Shown: positions 7,054 to 13,795 of the stretch, piece after piece
Numbering within the stretch: position 1 is the first letter of the stretch
Layout of the letters: each line of letters opens with the position of its first letter
Assembly: GCA_963790085.1 (NCBI GenBank)
Contig: CAWBNH010000003.1
Location: 1 to 17,431 of the forward strand
Length of the DNA stretch: 17,431 bases
Direction: 5' to 3'
Source of the DNA: CAXMST01 sp963790085
GTDB taxonomy: Bacteria; Actinomycetota; Thermoleophilia; Solirubrobacterales; 70-9
The notes under the pieces: generated by a model
What the model saw: the letters and a program-made list of their open reading frames with translations, nothing else
Databases searched by the model: none
What the model was told of the DNA's origin: nothing
Translations under genes and position numbers: made by a program

Positions 7054-7086
7054 ATGCAAGGCAACGACACCCCGCCGCGCCGCTGA
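7054..7086 (+). CDS. Possible leader peptide ORF upstream of infC (10 residues)
   Basis: An ATG 8 nt after the -10 hexamer opens a reading frame MQGNDTPPRR ended by TGA. If transcription starts near 7052, this ORF would be translated as a leaderless mini-gene, like other first genes in this window. The sequence ends Pro-Pro-Arg-Arg, and a Pro-Pro pair can slow ribosomes. It could regulate infC downstream through ribosome position, or simply be noise. No SD and no known family support it. The 80 nt between its stop and infC hold the hairpin at 7136-7165. Confidence 0.3.
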   Translation: MQGNDTPPRR

Positions 7087-7135
7087 GCGCCCGCGCCGCC
7101 CTTGCGCCACCGCCCACTCCCGACTCTTCCGCAGG

Positions 7136-7165
7136 TAGCTTGAGGCTTCCCGCCCTCCGCAGCTA
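7136..7165 (+). promoter_or_regulatory. Hairpin abutting the infC start codon (possible translational operator)
   Basis: TAGCT (7136-7140) pairs with AGCTA (7161-7165), and GAGG (7142-7145) pairs with CCTC (7154-7157) inside it. The helix is interrupted by a 1x3 internal loop and closed by an 8-nt loop. It ends at the base before the GTG. The purine-rich GCAGG at 7131-7135 lies just before the hairpin, so folding would bring it next to the start codon. No normally spaced SD exists without the fold. This is inferred from base complementarity only. Confidence 0.35.
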
Positions 7166-7726
7166 GTGCCGGTACCCCGCCGCTTCGACCGGCGTCCCCC
7201 CGAGCGGGACCCGACCAGGATCAACGAGCGCATCCGCGTGCCGCAGGTGCGCCTGATCGGAGCCGACGGCGAGCAGATCGGCATTGTCGAGACCGACGAG
7301 GCGCGGCGAATCGCGCGCGAGGCAGATCTCGACCTGGTCGAGGTCGCGGCGGACTCGCGCCCGCCGGTCTGCAAGGTGCTGGACTACTCGAAGTACAAGT
7401 ACGAGCAGGAGCAGAAGGCGAAGCAGGCTCGCAAGCACCAGCAGCAGGTCAATGTGCGCGAGATCAAGCTCCGGCCGAAGATCGCCGACCACGACTACGA
7501 GACGAAGAAGGGCCACGTCGAGCGGTTCCTCAACAAGAAGGACAAGGTCAAGGTGACGATCATGTTCCGCGGCCGCGAGCAGGCACACCCCGAGCGCGGC
7601 AAGGCCCTTCTCGACCGGCTGTTCGAGGATCTCTCCGAGATCGCGGTGATCGAGCAGGACGCGCAGCGCGAGGGCCGCAACATGCACATGGTGCTCGCGC
7701 CCTCGAAAGAGGCCGGCAAGGCCTAG
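7166..7726 (+). CDS. infC: Translation initiation factor IF-3
   Basis: IF-3 binds the 30S subunit, prevents premature 50S joining and checks start codon-anticodon pairing. The product is 186 residues. A basic N-terminal extension (about 1-16) precedes RINERIRVPQVRLIG, the usual start of the IF-3 N-domain. The linker is Lys/Gln-rich (YKYEQEQKAKQARKHQQQ). The C-domain contains VREIKLRPKI, DHDYETKKGH and VTIMFRGREQ, followed by MVLAPSKE. GTG at 7166 is the only standard start between the in-frame TAG at 7136 and RINE; no ATG is available. E. coli infC uses a rare AUU for self-control, whereas GTG here would not be discriminated in the same way. The leader has its own promoter, a possible mini-ORF and a hairpin. 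It heads infC-rpmI-rplT. Confidence 0.96.
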   Translation: MPVPRRFDRRPPERDPTRINERIRVPQVRLIGADGEQIGIVETDEARRIAREADLDLVEVAADSRPPVCKVLDYSKYKYEQEQKAKQARKHQQQVNVREIKLRPKIADHDYETKKGHVERFLNKKDKVKVTIMFRGREQAHPERGKALLDRLFEDLSEIAVIEQDAQREGRNMHMVLAPSKEAGKA

Positions 7727-7772
7727 TCCGCGCCCGCGGCGCATCGGGCTTGTGCTTGAATAGCGCGTCCCG

Positions 7773-7979
7773 ATGCCGAAGATGAAGTCCCACTCCGGCG
7801 CCAAGAAGCGCTTTCGCAAGACCGCCCGCGGCAAGCTCCGCGGCCGGCACGCGTTCTCGAGCCACATTCTCGAGAAGAAGTCGCCGAAGCGGAAGCGGCA
7901 GATGCGTCGGCCGGCGGAGATCGCCAAGGCCGATGCCGTGCGGGTCAACGAGCTGCTCGCCGGCAGAAGGGGCCGCTAG
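7773..7979 (+). CDS. rpmI: 50S ribosomal protein L35 (bL35)
   Basis: A 68-residue, highly basic ribosomal protein. The N-terminus MPKMKSHSGAKKRFRKTARG is diagnostic of bL35, as are the downstream SSHILEKKSPKRKRQMRRP and the Ala/Val-rich last helix. Length is normal. It lies 46 nt after infC. No convincing SD precedes the ATG, so its translation may depend on upstream coupling or local structure. In E. coli and Bacillus this operon is autoregulated by L20. No equivalent fold can be confirmed here by eye. Confidence 0.97.
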   Translation: MPKMKSHSGAKKRFRKTARGKLRGRHAFSSHILEKKSPKRKRQMRRPAEIAKADAVRVNELLAGRRGR

Positions 7980-7982
7980 CCG

Positions 7983-8339
7983 ATGCCCCGCGCAACCAAC
8001 GCCGTCGCCCGCAGGCGCCGGCGCAAGAAGACGCTCGCCCAGGCGAAGGGCTACTACGGCCGCAAGCACTCCAGCTACCGGTTCGCCAACGAGCAGCTCA
8101 TGCGCTCCGGCAACTACGCCTACCGCGACCGGCGCAACCGCAAGCGCGACTTCCGCCGCCTGTGGATTACGCGGATCAACGCTGCCGCCCGTCAGCACGA
8201 GTTGAGCTACTCGGAGTTCATGCACGGAATCCAGGAGGCCGGGATCGAGGTCAACCGCAAGATGCTGGCCGACATCGCGGTGCGGGATCCGGAGGCGTTC
8301 AGGCGATTTGCCGAGGTTGCCCGGGAGGCCGCGGCGTAG
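7983..8339 (+). CDS. rplT: 50S ribosomal protein L20 (bL20)
   Basis: A 118-residue basic protein that binds 23S rRNA early in 50S assembly. The N-terminal extension ATNAVARRRRRKKTLAQAKG and then YYGRKHSSYRFANEQLM are typical. So is the globular half with LWITRINAAAR, SYSEFMHGI and NRKMLADIAVRD. Length is standard. It starts 3 nt after the rpmI stop, with AAGGGG at 7967-7972 as an SD 10 nt before the ATG, and is the last gene before a strong terminator. In other bacteria L20 represses this operon by binding its leader. That role is possible here but not shown by the sequence. Confidence 0.97.
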   Translation: MPRATNAVARRRRRKKTLAQAKGYYGRKHSSYRFANEQLMRSGNYAYRDRRNRKRDFRRLWITRINAAARQHELSYSEFMHGIQEAGIEVNRKMLADIAVRDPEAFRRFAEVAREAAA

Positions 8340-8363
8340 CTGCGAGCGACAGACGACCTCCCC

Positions 8364-8397
8364 GGGCGGACCGCGATGCGGCCGCCCTTTTTTGTTT
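8364..8397 (+). terminator. Intrinsic terminator after rplT
   Basis: GGGCGG (8364-8369) pairs with CCGCCC (8382-8387). Directly inside, CCGC (8371-8374) pairs with GCGG (8378-8381) around a GAT loop, with A8370 bulged. Ten GC pairs are followed at once by six T (8388-8393), a G and three more T. It is the only T-rich tract in the window and a textbook Rho-independent terminator. Confidence 0.93.
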
Positions 8398-8430
8398 CGA
8401 GACGGAGAACGAGCGACGAGAGCCACAGGG

Positions 8431-9180
8431 ATGATCACCAGCCCACAGAACGAGAAGCTGAAGCTGATCCGCAGGCTGACCGAGCGCCGCGGCCGCGAGC
8501 GTGAGGGGCTGTTCATGACCGAGGGCGAGGACCTGCTCGATGCGGGCCTTCGCGCCGGGCTGACCCCCGAGTTCAGCCTCGTCGCCGCCGGTGCCCCGAT
8601 CGAGGGCATCGAGACCGACCCGGCGCTGCTGGCCGACGTCTCGACGCTCGGCTCGGGCACCCGGGTGATCGCCGTCTGGGCGCCGCCCGCCGCGGCCCGA
8701 GATGATCGGGCGCGGCACATCTACCTGCGCGGGGTCGCCGACCCGGGAAACGTCGGGGCGGTGGTCCGCACCGCCGCGGCGCTCGACGGCGCCAGGCTGG
8801 TGCTCGGTCCGGGCTGCGCCGACCCGTACGGCCCGAAGGCGGTCCGGGCCAGCATGGGCTCGATCTTCGCCGCGCCGCCGATCCGGGGCGAGGTGGACGC
8901 AACCCCCGCGCCGCGCCTGGCGCTCGAGGCCCACGGCGGCGATGATCTCGAGCGGGTCCTGCACGACCTCGATCCACGGTGCATCTGCCTCGGAGCCGAG
9001 CGGGAGGGCCTCGACCCGGCGACCCTCGCGGCCTGCGCGGCGACGGCGACGATCCCGGTTCGCCCGGAGGCCGAGTCGCTGAACGTCGCGGTCGCAGCGG
9101 CGATCGCGCTCTACCGGGTATGTTCGAACGCGAGGCCGGCATCCGGCCGGGCCGCCATCGGCGACGACGACGATGCTTGA
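8431..9180 (+). CDS. SpoU (TrmH)-family RNA 2'-O-methyltransferase
   Basis: A 249-residue methyltransferase of the knotted SPOUT fold, expected to methylate a ribose 2'-OH in rRNA using S-adenosylmethionine. An N-terminal substrate-binding part (about 1-90, with KLIRRLTERRGREREGLFMTEG) precedes the knot domain. Motif 1 is DPGNVGAVVRTA (Asn107, Arg113). Motif 2 is LGAEREGL (Glu190). Motif 3 is IPVRPEAESLNVAVAAAIALY (Ser216, Asn218). ATG at 8431 is chosen because it begins the family's usual ITSPQNEK segment. The frame is open further upstream, but that part overlaps rplT and the terminator. Actinobacteria commonly carry such a gene (tsnR in Mycobacterium) between rplT and pheS. The exact rRNA site cannot be told. 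It overlaps pheS by 8 nt. Confidence 0.92.
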   Translation: MITSPQNEKLKLIRRLTERRGREREGLFMTEGEDLLDAGLRAGLTPEFSLVAAGAPIEGIETDPALLADVSTLGSGTRVIAVWAPPAAARDDRARHIYLRGVADPGNVGAVVRTAAALDGARLVLGPGCADPYGPKAVRASMGSIFAAPPIRGEVDATPAPRLALEAHGGDDLERVLHDLDPRCICLGAEREGLDPATLAACAATATIPVRPEAESLNVAVAAAIALYRVCSNARPASGRAAIGDDDDA

Positions 9181-10303
9181 GCGAATCGAACAGATCAAGG
9201 GCGAGGCGGCGGCGGCGATCGCGTCGGCCCCCGACGCCGCGGCGGTGGAGGAGTTGCGGGTCCGCTACCTGGGTCGGAAGTCGGCGCTGACGGGGATCCT
9301 CCGCGGGATCGGGGAGCTCGACCCGGGCGAGCGCGGGCCGGTCGGGCAGCGGGGCAACGCCGCCCGCGCGGAGCTCGAGCGACTGTTGGCCGAGCGGCTC
9401 GAGAGCCTCCGGGACGGCGAGCTCGCCGGTCGGCCGGCGGCCGACGCGATCGACATCACCCTCCCCGGTACCCCGCCGGTGGCCCCGGGGCACCTGCACC
9501 TGCTGACCAGGACGCGACGGGAGATCGAGGACGTGTTCGTCGGGCTCGGCTACCGGGTCATGGAGGGCCCGGAGATCGAGCACGACTACTACAACTTCAC
9601 CGCGCTCAACCATCCCCCCGGTCACCCCGCGCGAATGCTCCAGGACACCTTCTACGTCGATCCGGCGACGCTCGCCGCCGACGTCTCCCTCTACGGCACC
9701 GACGGCGATCCCCTCGCCGCTCCGCCGGGCCCGCGCGACGTGCTGCTGCGGACGCACACCTCGCCGATGCAGGTGCGGGGCATGGAGGCCGCCGAGCCGC
9801 CGATCTTCATCATCGTCCCCGGCACGGTCTACAGGCGCGACTCCGACGCGACCCACACCCCGATGTTCAATCAGATCGAGGGCCTGGCGGTAGGTCCCGA
9901 CATCACGCTCGCCGATCTGCACGGCACGCTGCTGACCGTCGCCCGGGCGATCTTCGGCGAGCAGCGGGAGGTGCGCATCCGGCCGCACTTCTTTCCCTTC
10001 ACCGAGCCGAGCGTCGAGGTCGACGTCTCCTGCTTCCGCTGCGAGGGCAGCGGCTCGCTGCCGCCGTCGAGCGGGCGCGATCGCTGCAATCTCTGCAAGG
10101 GGATCGGCTGGCTCGAGATTCTCGGCGCGGGGATGGTCGACCCGAACGTCTACGGGTTCGTCGCCGACGCCGGCTACGACGCCGAGCTGGTTCAGGGCTT
10201 CGCCTTCGGGTTGGGCATCGAGCGGATCGCGATGCTGCGCTACGGCGTCCCGGACCTCCGACTGTTCTTCGAGGACGACGTCCGCTTCCTGGAGCAGTTC
10301 TGA
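9173..10303 (+). CDS. pheS: Phenylalanyl-tRNA synthetase alpha subunit
   Basis: The catalytic subunit of the alpha2-beta2 enzyme that charges tRNA-Phe. The product is 376 residues. An N-terminal coiled coil (about 1-95) is followed by the class II core: GYRVMEGPEIEHDYYNFTALN, RTHTSPMQVRGME, GTVYRRD and the C-terminal GFAFGLGIERIAMLRYG. A Cys-rich insert lies in motif 2/3 territory after PSVEVDVS, with Cys287-x2-Cys290 and Cys305-x2-Cys308. This resembles the zinc-knuckle-like version found in some bacterial PheS; the E. coli protein lacks it. ATG at 9173 overlaps the upstream methylase stop by 8 nt, with no strong SD, so coupling is likely. The stop overlaps pheT as TGATG. Confidence 0.97.
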   Translation: MLERIEQIKGEAAAAIASAPDAAAVEELRVRYLGRKSALTGILRGIGELDPGERGPVGQRGNAARAELERLLAERLESLRDGELAGRPAADAIDITLPGTPPVAPGHLHLLTRTRREIEDVFVGLGYRVMEGPEIEHDYYNFTALNHPPGHPARMLQDTFYVDPATLAADVSLYGTDGDPLAAPPGPRDVLLRTHTSPMQVRGMEAAEPPIFIIVPGTVYRRDSDATHTPMFNQIEGLAVGPDITLADLHGTLLTVARAIFGEQREVRIRPHFFPFTEPSVEVDVSCFRCEGSGSLPPSSGRDRCNLCKGIGWLEILGAGMVDPNVYGFVADAGYDAELVQGFAFGLGIERIAMLRYGVPDLRLFFEDDVRFLEQF

Positions 10304-12762
10304 TGCGGGTTCCCTGGAGCTGGCTGAGCGCCTACTGCGACGCGGGCATCACGCCCGATGAGCTCGCCGTCCGCCTGACGATGACCGGCACCGAGGTCGA
10401 GCGCCTCGGCCACGTCGGCGCTCCCCGGTCCGAGGGGTTCGTGATCGGCCGCGTGCTCAGTGCCGAGCCCCATCCCGATGCGGACCGGCTCAGGGTCTGC
10501 GAGGTCGACGTCGGCGCCGACGACGGCGCGCGAACGATCGTCTGCGGGGCGCCCAACGTTGCCGCCGGCCAGACCGTCGCAGTCGCCCTGCCCGGCGCGG
10601 TGATGCCGGGCGGCGAGAAGCTCGGCAGGGCGAAGCTGCGCGGGATCGAGTCGAACGGGATGATCCTCTCCGAGATCGAGATGGAGGCGGGCCCCGACGC
10701 CGACGGCATCGCCGTCCTCGACCCGGGCGGACAACCGGGGGAGCCGCTGCAGAGCCTGGTGCCGATCGCCGAGCCGGTGCTCGAGCTCGAGATCACGCCG
10801 AACCGGCCCGACTGCCTCGGCGTCTACGGGGTCGCCCGCGAGGTGCACGCGATCACCGGCAGCGACCTCGCTGCGGAGCCCTGGGACGAGGACGCTCCGG
10901 CCGAGGGCGAGGGGGAGGCCGTTGACTTCGCGTCGGTGAGCGTCGAGGTGCCGGAGCTCTGCCCGCGCTTCACCGGCCGGGTGTTCACCGAGGTCACCGT
11001 CGGCCCGTCGCCGCTGTGGCTGAAGCAGCGGCTGACGGCCGCAGGACAGCGCCCGATCAACAACGTCGTCGACATCACCAACTACGTGATGCTGCTGACC
11101 GGCCAGCCGCTACATGCCTTCGACCTCGACCGGGTCCCGGGCGGGGAGTTGATCGTGCGCCGGGCGAGGCCGGGCGAGACGATGCGGACCCTCGACGACG
11201 TCGAACGGAGCTTCGACTCCGACGCGGTGCTGGTCTGCGATCGTGACGGGCCGTCGGGCATCGCCGGGATCATGGGCGGCCAGGTCTCCGAGGTATCGTC
11301 GACGACGAAGGCGGTGCTGATGGAGGTCGCCTGCTGGGACGGCCCGAACATCCTCGCGACCTCGGGCAAGCTCGGCCTGCGCTCGGAGGCCTCGACCCGT
11401 TTCGAGAAGCAGCTGCACCCGGACCTGACGATGCGCGCACAGCGGGTCGCCTCCCGACTGATGATCGAGCTCTGTGGCGCCCGGCTGGTGCCGGGCACGA
11501 TCGACGTCGACGCCGGCGCCTATCCGCCCTTCTCGGCTCCGCTGAGGACCGGCCGGATGCGCTCGCTGTTGGGGATGGACGTGCCCAGCGCCGACGCTGC
11601 AACCTACCTGCGGCGGCTCGGATTCGATCCGCTCCCCGACGATCAGGGCTTCCGGGTCGGCGTGCCGGCCGACCGGTATTTCGATGTGACCCGCGAGGTC
11701 GATCTGATCGAGGAGGTTGCCCGGGTCCACGGGATCGACGAGCACCTGGAGCCGACACTGCCCGCGCGGCCGCCGGGAGCCGGTGGCCTCGAGCCGCAGC
11801 AGCGGCTGCTGCGAAGGGCCGAGGACATCCTCCGGGACGCGGGTCTCGACGAGGCGATCACCTGGACCTTCGTCGCCCCCGACGCGCTCGAGCGTCTCGG
11901 ACTCCCCCCAGAGGAGCGGCAGGCGATCGCCCTGCACAACCCGCTGTCGGAGGATCAGTCGGTGATGCGCAAGACGCTGCTCGGCGGCCTGATCGAGGCC
12001 GCCGCCCACAACGTCGCCCGCGGCGCCGTTCGGGTCGGCCTGTTCGAGTCCGGCAGGGTCTACCTGCCGCTCCCGCCGCCGAGTGACGGCGGCTTCCTCG
12101 CCGGACAGTTCGCGGGGCGCCGACCGGCACCGGCCCGCGAGCCGCAGCGACTGGCGGCGATCGTCTGCGAGGGGCTCGGGCGGGAGAGCTGGCGGGGAGA
12201 GTCCTTCGCCGCCGATTTCTACCTGGGCAAGGGCCTGGTCGAGTCGCTCTGCAACTCGCTGCGGGCGCCGCTCTCGTTCGAGCGCGTCGAGGAGCCGTTC
12301 CTGTATCCGGGCCGCTCGGCCCGGGTGCTCGTCGCCGGCGAGCCGGCCGGCTGGCTCGGTGAGCTGCACCCGCGGGTCGCCGACGCCTTCGACCTGCCCG
12401 CCTCGGTCGCCTTCGAGCTCGACGCGGCGCCGCTGCTGGCGGCCGCCGGCGAGGGGGCCGAGGTCTACGAGGACCTGACGTCGTTCCCGGCTGCCTACGA
12501 GGACGTCGCCGTCGTCGTCGACGATGGCGTCGAGGCTGCCGAAGTCCGCGGGGCGGTCGAGCGCGGAGGCGGCGAGCTGCTTCGCTCGGCGGTGATCTTC
12601 GATGTCTACGAGGGCGAGCAGATTGCGCCGGGCAGGCGCAGCCTGGCGCTGCGGCTCGAGTTCCGCGCCCCGGATCGGACCCTGACCGACGCGGAGCTCT
12701 CCGAGCGACGTCAGGCGATCGTCTCCGCCCTGGCCGAGATCGGAGGGTCGCTGCGTGCCTGA
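10303..12762 (+). CDS. pheT: Phenylalanyl-tRNA synthetase beta subunit
   Basis: The structural, tRNA-binding and editing subunit of PheRS, 819 residues, close to the usual 790-830. It has an N-terminal B1 segment and an OB-fold tRNA-binding domain (about 42-155; GRVLSAEPHPDADRL, CGAPNV, SNGMILSE). The B3/B4 editing domain follows (about 220-385; QRPINNVVDITNYVM, PLHAFDLD). A B5 domain (about 410-480) precedes the inactive class II core (about 490-700, with HNPLSEDQSVMRKTLLGGL). The C-terminal ferredoxin-fold anticodon-binding domain (about 723-819) contains FPAAYEDVAVVV and ends in LEFRAPDRTLTDAE. ATG overlaps the pheS stop by one base, with GGAG 8 nt before it. Its stop overlaps argC. Confidence 0.98.
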   Translation: MRVPWSWLSAYCDAGITPDELAVRLTMTGTEVERLGHVGAPRSEGFVIGRVLSAEPHPDADRLRVCEVDVGADDGARTIVCGAPNVAAGQTVAVALPGAVMPGGEKLGRAKLRGIESNGMILSEIEMEAGPDADGIAVLDPGGQPGEPLQSLVPIAEPVLELEITPNRPDCLGVYGVAREVHAITGSDLAAEPWDEDAPAEGEGEAVDFASVSVEVPELCPRFTGRVFTEVTVGPSPLWLKQRLTAAGQRPINNVVDITNYVMLLTGQPLHAFDLDRVPGGELIVRRARPGETMRTLDDVERSFDSDAVLVCDRDGPSGIAGIMGGQVSEVSSTTKAVLMEVACWDGPNILATSGKLGLRSEASTRFEKQLHPDLTMRAQRVASRLMIELCGARLVPGTIDVDAGAYPPFSAPLRTGRMRSLLGMDVPSADAATYLRRLGFDPLPDDQGFRVGVPADRYFDVTREVDLIEEVARVHGIDEHLEPTLPARPPGAGGLEPQQRLLRRAEDILRDAGLDEAITWTFVAPDALERLGLPPEERQAIALHNPLSEDQSVMRKTLLGGLIEAAAHNVARGAVRVGLFESGRVYLPLPPPSDGGFLAGQFAGRRPAPAREPQRLAAIVCEGLGRESWRGESFAADFYLGKGLVESLCNSLRAPLSFERVEEPFLYPGRSARVLVAGEPAGWLGELHPRVADAFDLPASVAFELDAAPLLAAAGEGAEVYEDLTSFPAAYEDVAVVVDDGVEAAEVRGAVERGGGELLRSAVIFDVYEGEQIAPGRRSLALRLEFRAPDRTLTDAELSERRQAIVSALAEIGGSLRA
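12742..12747 (+). promoter_or_regulatory. Ribosome binding site GGAGGG supporting the upstream argC start
   Basis: GGAGGG inside the pheT 3' end stands 7 nt before GTG 12755. A weaker GAGGG (12788-12792) stands 7 nt before the in-frame GTG 12800. The stronger site favours 12755; the protein family's usual N-terminus favours 12800. Confidence 0.5.
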
Positions 12763-13795
12763 GGCCGGCTTCGGCGGACAGCCGATAGAGGGCGAGCCGG
12801 TGGCGAGGGTGCTCGTGGCCGGTGCCTCGGGATTTGCCGGTGCGCTCAGCGCCGAGCTCGTCTGGCGACACCCACGACTGGAGCTGATCGCGGTCAGCTC
12901 GCGCTCGGACGTTGGCACGCGGCTCGACCGGCTCTATCCCCGCTACCGGGTCCCGTTGACGCTCGAGGAGCTCGACGTCGACCAGATCGAGGGCTGCGAT
13001 GCGGCGATCGTCGCCTACCCGCACGGCGCCGCGGCGCCGACGGTCGCCGGGCTGCGGGGTCTGGGTCTGCAGGTCGTCGACCTCTCGGCCGACTTCCGGC
13101 TGCGCGACCCCGAGAGCTATCGCGAGTGGTACGGCGAGCTCGGTGAGCCCGAGCTGTTGGCGGAGGCCGTCTACGGCCTGCCCGAGCTCCACCGTGAGCA
13201 GATCGCGACCGCGTCGCTTGTCGCCAACCCCGGCTGCTATCCGACCGCGGCGGTGCTCGCACTGGCCCCGCTCGCGGCAGAGGGCCTGATCGATGACCTG
13301 GTGATCGATGCGAAGTCGGGGATCTCGGGGGCCGGCAGAGGCGGCGGTGACGCGATGCACTACGTGACCCTGGACGAGAACCTCTCGCCGTACTCGGTCG
13401 GCGGACATCGCCATCAGCCGGAGATCGCCCAGGAGCTGGCGGCGCTGAGCGGCGGGCCGGCGCCCGATCTGACCTTCGTCCCACATCTGGCGCCGCTCGA
13501 TCAGGGTGAGCTTGTGAGCTGCTACGTGCGGCCGGCGCGGCCGATCAGCGAGGCGGAGCTGGACGAGCTCTACCGTGATCGCTACGACGCGGAGGCGTTC
13601 GTCGAGGTGGTCGACTCGCCGCCGGGCGTGAGGGACGTCCGCGGGACGAACATCTGCCGGGTGCAGGTGGCGCTGAACGGAGACCGGGTGCTCGTGTTCG
13701 GCGCGATCGACAACCTCTGGAAGGGTGCCGCAAGCCAGGCGGTGCAGAACCTCAACCTGATGCTCGGGCTGGGCGAGGGGGAGGGCGTCTCGTGA
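12755..13795 (+). CDS. argC: N-acetyl-gamma-glutamyl-phosphate reductase
   Basis: The third step of arginine synthesis: NADPH-dependent reduction of N-acetylglutamyl phosphate to the semialdehyde. The product is 346 residues from this start. The Rossmann motif RVLVAGASGFAG lies at 18-29. The catalytic Cys161 is in VANPGCYPTA. KSGISGAGRGGG follows, with GGHRHQPEI as the substrate-binding stretch and a final GAIDNLWKGAASQAVQN. Starting at GTG 12755 adds a 15-residue N-terminal tail not typical of the family. GTG 12800 would give the standard MARVLVAG start. I keep 12755 for its stronger SD and its 8-nt overlap with pheT, but this is undecided. It ends in a 4-nt overlap (GTGA) with argJ. Confidence 0.95.
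   Translation: MPEAGFGGQPIEGEPVARVLVAGASGFAGALSAELVWRHPRLELIAVSSRSDVGTRLDRLYPRYRVPLTLEELDVDQIEGCDAAIVAYPHGAAAPTVAGLRGLGLQVVDLSADFRLRDPESYREWYGELGEPELLAEAVYGLPELHREQIATASLVANPGCYPTAAVLALAPLAAEGLIDDLVIDAKSGISGAGRGGGDAMHYVTLDENLSPYSVGGHRHQPEIAQELAALSGGPAPDLTFVPHLAPLDQGELVSCYVRPARPISEAELDELYRDRYDAEAFVEVVDSPPGVRDVRGTNICRVQVALNGDRVLVFGAIDNLWKGAASQAVQNLNLMLGLGEGEGVS

Noticed and set aside
4943..7117. Long open frame on the minus strand opposite thrS (724 codons)
   Set aside because: It mirrors thrS, whose motifs are all intact on the plus strand. Long antisense frames are expected in DNA with high GC at third positions, and the translation is Arg/Leu/Asp-rich with no domain.
12700..12800. ARG box (ArgR operator) before argC
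   Set aside because: I found no AT-rich imperfect palindrome. The region is fully coding for the end of pheT and is GC-rich.
11110..12918. Long open frame on the minus strand opposite pheT (602 codons)
   Set aside because: It is antisense to a complete PheT and shows no recognisable motif. The same applies to the antisense frames at 3988-5391, 11858-13837, 13582-14934 and 15575-17125.
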